From NCBI RefSeq assembly GCF_024707525.1, contig NZ_CP062232.1, positions 62,001 through 126,000 on the forward strand: DNA of 64,000 bases, in the 5' to 3' direction. The position numbers were made by a program, and so were the translations under genes. This document shows, in pieces, positions 59,274 through 64,000 of this stretch. Below the pieces are notes generated by a model, which was not told the DNA's origin, ran no database searches, and was given only the letters and a program-made list of their open reading frames with translations. Positions within the stretch are counted from its first letter, which is position 1. Every line of letters starts with the position of its first letter. The DNA is from Rhizobium sp. TH2 (GTDB lineage Bacteria > Pseudomonadota > Alphaproteobacteria > Rhizobiales > Rhizobiaceae).

Positions 59274-59793
59274 TGGTTCCGACCTCTTTTATTTGATTAT
59301 GTTTGCACGCATGAATTTATACTTCGACGCGTCCACAGTATGGAATGCGGTCCGCCAGCATTTCGAGCGTCGAAAGGCCCTGAGGTTGTTTTCCTTCCCC
59401 GCCATGCGCAACACCTGCCAACGTAGCAGAGAGACGGGGAAATACATCATTTCTGCGCGAACAAATTCTGGTTCCACTGCGCACAGTCAGGGACGTTCAG
59501 TCACCAGAGTTTCACAGTCTATACTGCCTGGTTTATGAATAGATACGCGCGCGCGACGTTTTGCATTCTATGGATGAGGCGAGGAACGTTCTGCAATTTT
59601 CGATTCGATTGCCCGTGCGCATTGCCTGTTCTGGGCTCGGTAATGACGGGTCCTATGCCAGGATTGACGAGATTTTATGCGCCTGGTGACAAGACACCCG
59701 CCTATTTCATGCTATCTTCGGAAAAAGAACGAATGGGAACAACTGGTGAGACCGGTAACAGCCGGCCGCCGCCTTCGCAAAGGAGGATGAGAC
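59274..59793. other. Divergent promoter region between the ABC operon and the AraC gene
   Basis: About 520 bp without a gene. Its right end carries AAAGGAGG for the AraC-type ATG at 59794. I see no clear inverted repeat or riboswitch. It probably holds the operator of the AraC-type protein. Confidence 0.5.
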
Positions 59794-60750
59794 ATGCATT
59801 ATTCGACGGCCAATTCCAGCCCTGGGGCTCGCGCGGGTTACTGGAAAGACATCATCTCCAACGCGTATTTCCCGCTCGACCTCAAGTATCGGGACGAAGA
59901 CCGGTTCAACGGCGGTTTGGACTATTGGTCGATGGGGAGCGTATCGCTTTCCAGAATTCAATGCGACGCGATCCTTTATAAGCGCCACGAACGGCAGATC
60001 GTCACGGAACGTGAGAAGAGCTTCCTGGTCACCATCCCCGATCTTGCCGATATCAGATTTGCCCAGGACGGTCGGGAAGTCTCCTGCGCACCAGGCGGAT
60101 TTGTGCTCGAACGCGGCGATGCGCCTTATGAATTCAGTCACCCCGGTGCCAATCTGCTGTGGGTTTTCAAGGTGCCGGCCGCAGCGCTGAGGGCGCGTGT
60201 CGGGCCGCCGGAGCGGCTTTCGGCGATGTCCTTCGATGCCACCAAAGGTGTGGGCGCCTATTTCGTGGATGCGGTGCGGACAAGCGCTCGCCGGATCGCC
60301 GAGATGGATTCCGCCGCGCATGAAGTGGTTGGGCAACACCTGATCGATCTGCTTTGCCTGGCGATCCAGGGCGACGAGCGTGTGCTGAGCAGCAATCTCA
60401 GTTCCGTACGGTCGGCGCATCTGTTCCGGGCCGAGCAATTCATTCGCGGCCAACTCAACAAGCAGGAACTGCTTCCCCAGGATATCGCCGATGCTTGCGG
60501 CATCTCGCTCAGATATCTCCAGCGGCTTTTCACCGACAGTGGCCGGTCGATCTGCGAATGGATCCGCGAGCAGCGGCTGCTGATGTGCGATGAGGAATTG
60601 CGCAAGAAGAATTCGCAGCTGACGATCTCCGAGATCGCCTACAATTGGGGCTTCTCCGACCAGTCGCAGTTTTCCAAGCACTACCGGGCCTATTTCAGCC
60701 GCTCGCCGAGCGAAGCGCGCCTGCAATACCGGCAGCAGACTTTCTGCTGA
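59794..60750 (+). CDS. AraC-family transcriptional regulator
   Basis: 318 residues; GGAGG before ATG. Residues 1-200 are an AraC_binding_2-type cupin sensor. The C-terminal HTH_18 has the two helix-turn-helices LPQDIADACGISLRYLQRLF and ISEIAYNWGFSDQSQFSKHYRAYF, with the AraC signature end RSPSEARLQ. It precedes the hydantoinase genes by 120 bp on the same strand and is divergent from the ABC importer, so it probably controls both. Confidence 0.92.
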   Translation: MHYSTANSSPGARAGYWKDIISNAYFPLDLKYRDEDRFNGGLDYWSMGSVSLSRIQCDAILYKRHERQIVTEREKSFLVTIPDLADIRFAQDGREVSCAPGGFVLERGDAPYEFSHPGANLLWVFKVPAAALRARVGPPERLSAMSFDATKGVGAYFVDAVRTSARRIAEMDSAAHEVVGQHLIDLLCLAIQGDERVLSSNLSSVRSAHLFRAEQFIRGQLNKQELLPQDIADACGISLRYLQRLFTDSGRSICEWIREQRLLMCDEELRKKNSQLTISEIAYNWGFSDQSQFSKHYRAYFSRSPSEARLQYRQQTFC

Positions 60751-60869
60751 TCCATGAAATCTAGCTGGCCGCAGCGAGCGGCCATCCTGCCAAAACCCAA
60801 CTTCTGCATGAAAGCGGCAATCCGTTGCGTCAGCGAACGGTCTCCGCTTGCCTATAGAAAGGACATACA

Positions 60870-62903
60870 ATGGAGACCATCCGCGTTGCGGTGGATGTCG
60901 GCGGCACGTTCACCGACATCTGCATCCTCGACGAAACAACCGGCGAGATCAGGATCGAGAAGACGTCCTCGACGCCGGATCCGATCGACGGGATTATATC
61001 CGGGATCGAGCATGCAAAGGTCGATCTTTCGCAAGTCTCGATGTTCTCCCACGGCACGACCGTCGCGACCAATGCACTGATCACCCGCCGCTTGCCCCGC
61101 ACCGCCATGATCTGCACCGAAGGTTTCCGCGACGTGATCGAGATCCGCCGCGCCAACAAGCAGGATCTCTGGGACGCCTACAAGGATGTCGCCAAGCCTT
61201 ATGTGCCGCGCAAGGACCGGCTGACGGTCGCCGAGCGTGTCGATGCGTCCGGCAAGGTGCTGACACCGCTCGATGAAGACGGCGCCCGGCGCGTTGCCCG
61301 CATCCTCAAGAAACGCGGCGTAAAGGCGGTATCGGTCTGCTTCATGAACGCCTTCGTCAACGGTGAGAACGAGCGGCGCATGCGCGCCATCCTGCGCGAG
61401 GAAGTGCCGGGCCTTCCGGTTTCGATTTCATCGGAAGTCATGCCGGAGATCTTCGAGCATGAGCGATTCTCGACGACGGTGGTCAATGCGGTGCTGAGCC
61501 CGGTTGTCGTCGACTACACGACGCGCCTCGGCGACAATCTGCGCAGCAAGGGCTACAAGCGCGACCTGTTGTTGCTTCACACCGGCGGCGGCGTGATGAC
61601 GCCGAAGAGCGTGCAGGATTTCGCCGCGCGTCTGGCCGGCTCCGGCATCGCCGCAGGCGCGATTGCCAGCCGCTATATCGCGATGCTCTGCGGCTATCCC
61701 AATTCCATCGGCCTCGACATGGGGGGCACATCGACCGATGTGTCGATGGCCTATGAGGGCGAATCCCGCATCAGCAAGGACTGGTACATCGAATTTGGCT
61801 ATCCGATCCGCTTTCCCAGCATTGAAGTCCTGACGATCGGCGCCGGCGGTGGATCGCTCGCCTGGCTCGACGAGGCGGGATCGCTCCGCAACGGCCCGCA
61901 ATCCGCCGGTTCCCAGCCCGGACCGGCCTGCTATGGCAACGGCAATGTGGTGCCGACCAATACCGACGCCAATGTCGTGCTGGGCCGGCTGGGTACGAGC
62001 CTGGCAGGCGGCAAGCTGACGCTCCGTCCCGAACTCTCGGAGGCGGCCGTTCGCACCGGTGTCGCGGAGCATTTCGGCATCGATATCCATGTTGCGGCGG
62101 AGTCGATCATCAAGGTCGCCAATGCCAATATGGCGAATGCCGTCCGGCTGATTTCGATCAGCCGGGGCTATGATCCGCGTGATTTCGCGCTGGTTGCCTT
62201 CGGCGGCGCGGGCGCGCTCCATGGCGCGGCGGTCGCACAGGAACTGGCCATCCCCGTCGTCATCGTGCCGCCCAATCCCGGCGTCACGTCGGCTCTCGGC
62301 TGCCTGCTCGTCGATATCCAGCATGATTTCTCCGACAGCTTCATGGCGGATGCCGCCAGCACGAAGCCCGAAGAGATGGAGGCGGCATTCCAGCGGCTCG
62401 AGAAGGAAGCGCTCGATCGGCTGATCCATGAAGGCGTGGCTCCAAAGGACATCGTCCTCCAGCGCAGTGTCGAAATGATGTATCAGGGCCAGTGGCGCTC
62501 GCTTGCCATATCGGCGCCGGGCAAGGTGGTCGATATCGGTCTCCTGATCGAAAGCTTCCATCGCGAGCACGAGCGGGAATACAATTTCCGTCGCGACGAC
62601 GCCCCGGTCGGTCTGTTCCGTGTCGCGCTCAAGGCCATCGGCACGGTGCCCAAGGCGCAATTGTCCGAGCACAAGCCCAGCATGGAAAGACCCGGCCCCA
62701 AGTCGCGGCGCCCAGTCTGGTTCGAAGGCGAGCCGCATGACACACCGGTTTTCGAGCGCAGTGAATTGCCGGCCGGTTTCAAGATCACCGGACCCGCGAT
62801 CGTCGAGCAGTTCGATTCCACCGTCGTCGTCCCGCCGAACACCACGGCCGTGGTCGATAAATATCTCAATATTCTCATTCACCTCCAGGGAGTTGCCAGA
62901 TGA
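60870..62903 (+). CDS. hyuA: Hydantoinase A / N-methylhydantoinase-type subunit
   Basis: 677 residues; AAAGGA before ATG. The ASKHA-type ATPase motifs are DVGGTFTDICILDE at the N-terminus (phosphate 1) and GLDMGGTSTDVSM near 285. ALVAFGGAGALHG near 440 is the adenosine motif. Together with subunit B it hydrolyses cyclic amides such as hydantoins, oxoproline or related rings with ATP. The stop overlaps the B-subunit start (ATGA). The importer across the promoter region may supply the substrate. Confidence 0.92.
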   Translation: METIRVAVDVGGTFTDICILDETTGEIRIEKTSSTPDPIDGIISGIEHAKVDLSQVSMFSHGTTVATNALITRRLPRTAMICTEGFRDVIEIRRANKQDLWDAYKDVAKPYVPRKDRLTVAERVDASGKVLTPLDEDGARRVARILKKRGVKAVSVCFMNAFVNGENERRMRAILREEVPGLPVSISSEVMPEIFEHERFSTTVVNAVLSPVVVDYTTRLGDNLRSKGYKRDLLLLHTGGGVMTPKSVQDFAARLAGSGIAAGAIASRYIAMLCGYPNSIGLDMGGTSTDVSMAYEGESRISKDWYIEFGYPIRFPSIEVLTIGAGGGSLAWLDEAGSLRNGPQSAGSQPGPACYGNGNVVPTNTDANVVLGRLGTSLAGGKLTLRPELSEAAVRTGVAEHFGIDIHVAAESIIKVANANMANAVRLISISRGYDPRDFALVAFGGAGALHGAAVAQELAIPVVIVPPNPGVTSALGCLLVDIQHDFSDSFMADAASTKPEEMEAAFQRLEKEALDRLIHEGVAPKDIVLQRSVEMMYQGQWRSLAISAPGKVVDIGLLIESFHREHEREYNFRRDDAPVGLFRVALKAIGTVPKAQLSEHKPSMERPGPKSRRPVWFEGEPHDTPVFERSELPAGFKITGPAIVEQFDSTVVVPPNTTAVVDKYLNILIHLQGVAR

Positions 62904-64000
62904 ACGGCGAAAAGTTGGACGGGCTCGATCCCGTCACGTTCGAAGTGCTCAAGAATTCGTTCATCACCTCGGTCGACCAGATGGCCGAGCAGATGCTGAG
63001 GACCTGCTATTCCTTCGTGATCTACAATCGCGACTTCTCGAACGGACTGCATGATGCCGAGGGCAATTCGGTGGCGCAGGGCACGCAGGATATCGCGGTG
63101 CATGTCGGGACGCTGCATTTCACCTGCAAGGAGGTCATCCGCGCCTTTGAAGGCGACATGCTGCCCGGCGATGTCTATGCCATCAACGATCCCTATGCCG
63201 GCGGCACGCATTTCAGTGATGTCCGCTTGATCCGGCCGATCTTCGACGAGGACGAACTGATCGGATTCAGCCAGTCCAACGGCCATTGGTCGGATCTCGG
63301 CGGCAGTGTGCCGGGTTCCTTCGATGTCACGGCCAAGGATATGTTCCGCGAAGCGCTGCGTATCACGCCGGTTCGGTTGTTCAACGGCGGGCGTTTCTGC
63401 AGCGATGTCGCAAACCTCATTGCAGCCAACACTCGCGACCCGCGGTCGATCATCGGCGATATCCACGCCCAGGCGCAGGCAACCCACGTCGCCGAGCGCG
63501 ATGTGCTGCGGCTGGTCAAGAAATATGGCCGCAAGACGGTTACATCAGGCATGGCTGCCGTTCAGGACTATGTCGAACGCGCCATGCGCCAGCGTATCGC
63601 CGCCCTGCCTGACGGCACCTGGGAAACCGTCGACTATATCGACCGCGATCCGGCCGCGGGCGAGGGCATGATCCCTATCCGCATCAAGATGACGATCAAG
63701 GGCGACAAGGTCTATTACGACTTCACCGGCAGCCATGGAACGATCGGATCGATCTACAACTCCGCGCCCGGCGCCACCTTCTCCGCCGTCGCGGCCGGCA
63801 TGAAGACCTTCTTCCCGGATCTCCCGCTCAACAGCGGCTTCTACCGGATCTTCGAGATCGTCAGCCCGGAAAACAGCGTGGTGAGCGCCCAATGGCCGGT
63901 CGCCGTCACCGGCTTCCTGATGCCGTTCGAGAAAATCATGAATTCGATCTTCGAAATGTGGTCGAAAATCATCCCCGAACGGGCGATTTCCTGCTCGTTC
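62900..64000 (+). CDS. hyuB: Hydantoinase B-type subunit, 3' end outside window
   Basis: 367 codons are present. LDPVTFEVLKNSFITSVDQMAEQM is the N-terminal family start, INDPYAGGTHFSDVRLI near 95 and GHWSDLGGSVPGS near 130 are metal/active-site region motifs. YDFTGSHGTIGSIYN-type sequence near 275 is also conserved. It forms the catalytic pair with HyuA. The usual length is about 550-600 residues, so roughly a third is missing at the window end. Confidence 0.92.
   Translation, partial: MNGEKLDGLDPVTFEVLKNSFITSVDQMAEQMLRTCYSFVIYNRDFSNGLHDAEGNSVAQGTQDIAVHVGTLHFTCKEVIRAFEGDMLPGDVYAINDPYAGGTHFSDVRLIRPIFDEDELIGFSQSNGHWSDLGGSVPGSFDVTAKDMFREALRITPVRLFNGGRFCSDVANLIAANTRDPRSIIGDIHAQAQATHVAERDVLRLVKKYGRKTVTSGMAAVQDYVERAMRQRIAALPDGTWETVDYIDRDPAAGEGMIPIRIKMTIKGDKVYYDFTGSHGTIGSIYNSAPGATFSAVAAGMKTFFPDLPLNSGFYRIFEIVSPENSVVSAQWPVAVTGFLMPFEKIMNSIFEMWSKIIPERAISCSF

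Noticed and set aside
1..64000. CRISPR array, rRNA operon or complete tRNA gene
   Set aside because: No regularly spaced short repeats and no rRNA or complete tRNA sequence were seen on reading the window.

Overview
The window looks like an alphaproteobacterial replicon of the Rhizobiales (Rhizobium/Agrobacterium-like). The evidence is a RirA-type iron operator (TTGA-N9-TCAA), a DUF982 small protein, many solute-binding-protein transporters (ABC and TRAP) with stop/start (ATGA) overlaps, and uniformly high-GC coding. Several genes are broken and two mobile-element families are present, so this may be a plasmid, chromid or chromosomal accessory region. The sequence alone does not decide between these.

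Layout. (1) 1-5542: an aryl-ester/aryl-alcohol catabolic unit of the are/xyl type. It encodes an esterase (cut by the window edge), a benzyl-alcohol-type dehydrogenase and a benzaldehyde-type dehydrogenase, read leftward from a sigma-54 -24/-12 promoter. A divergent XylR/DmpR-type activator flanks it, and a 16-bp palindrome is a likely upstream activating site. (2) 5577-9440: a FecBCD-E-like iron/siderophore ABC importer divergent from a methyltransferase, with an iron-responsive operator between them. (3) 9452-14252: an SMP-30 lactonase and a sugar-ABC permease pair. The second permease is cut by an IS6-family element, which in turn abuts a Tn3-family remnant whose 38-bp end lies in the 3' end of a DyP-peroxidase gene. 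(4) 14216-17154: that DyP-type gene, split into two overlapping frames.

(5) 17477-44000 is the most unusual part. It holds a PLD-like protein, two subtilisin-type (S8) proteins each followed by a small I9-like protein, a protein of unknown family, a CHAT (caspase-like) protein with a receiver-like N-terminus, a GAF/PAS sensor with a degenerate kinase end, and a CHAP/lysozyme-type cell-wall hydrolase. It also holds a protein of about 1,714 residues that fuses SGNH hydrolase, amidase, lysozyme-like, NlpC/P60, M74-like endopeptidase and subtilisin domains. The rest is a P-loop ATPase, a dihaem c-type cytochrome-like protein with two small partners, a YcaO-TfuA pair (RiPP thioamidation type) with an 83-aa ORF, a SARP-type (BTAD) regulator with a TPR-like C-terminus, and an XRE regulator. 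Six promoters in this block carry the same element, GTAAC-N6-GTMAC-N11-hexamer: an 11-bp-period direct repeat at a fixed distance from a -10-like box, which is the geometry of SARP operators. I infer one SARP-controlled regulon spanning about 20 kb of divergent operons, and I do not know of this combination being described.

(6) 44187-47207: a VOC protein and a HipA-type kinase fused to an AbiEi-like winged-helix domain, preceded by a 36-bp direct repeat. (7) 47860-50771: a DctPQM TRAP transporter with a perfect 18-bp inverted repeat upstream. (8) 50960-54624: small, partly decayed genes (methyltransferase, DUF982, GFA, a RidA fragment). (9) 54651-64000: a TorT/Rbs-like sugar-type ABC transporter divergent from an AraC regulator and hydantoinase A/B genes (B runs off the window).
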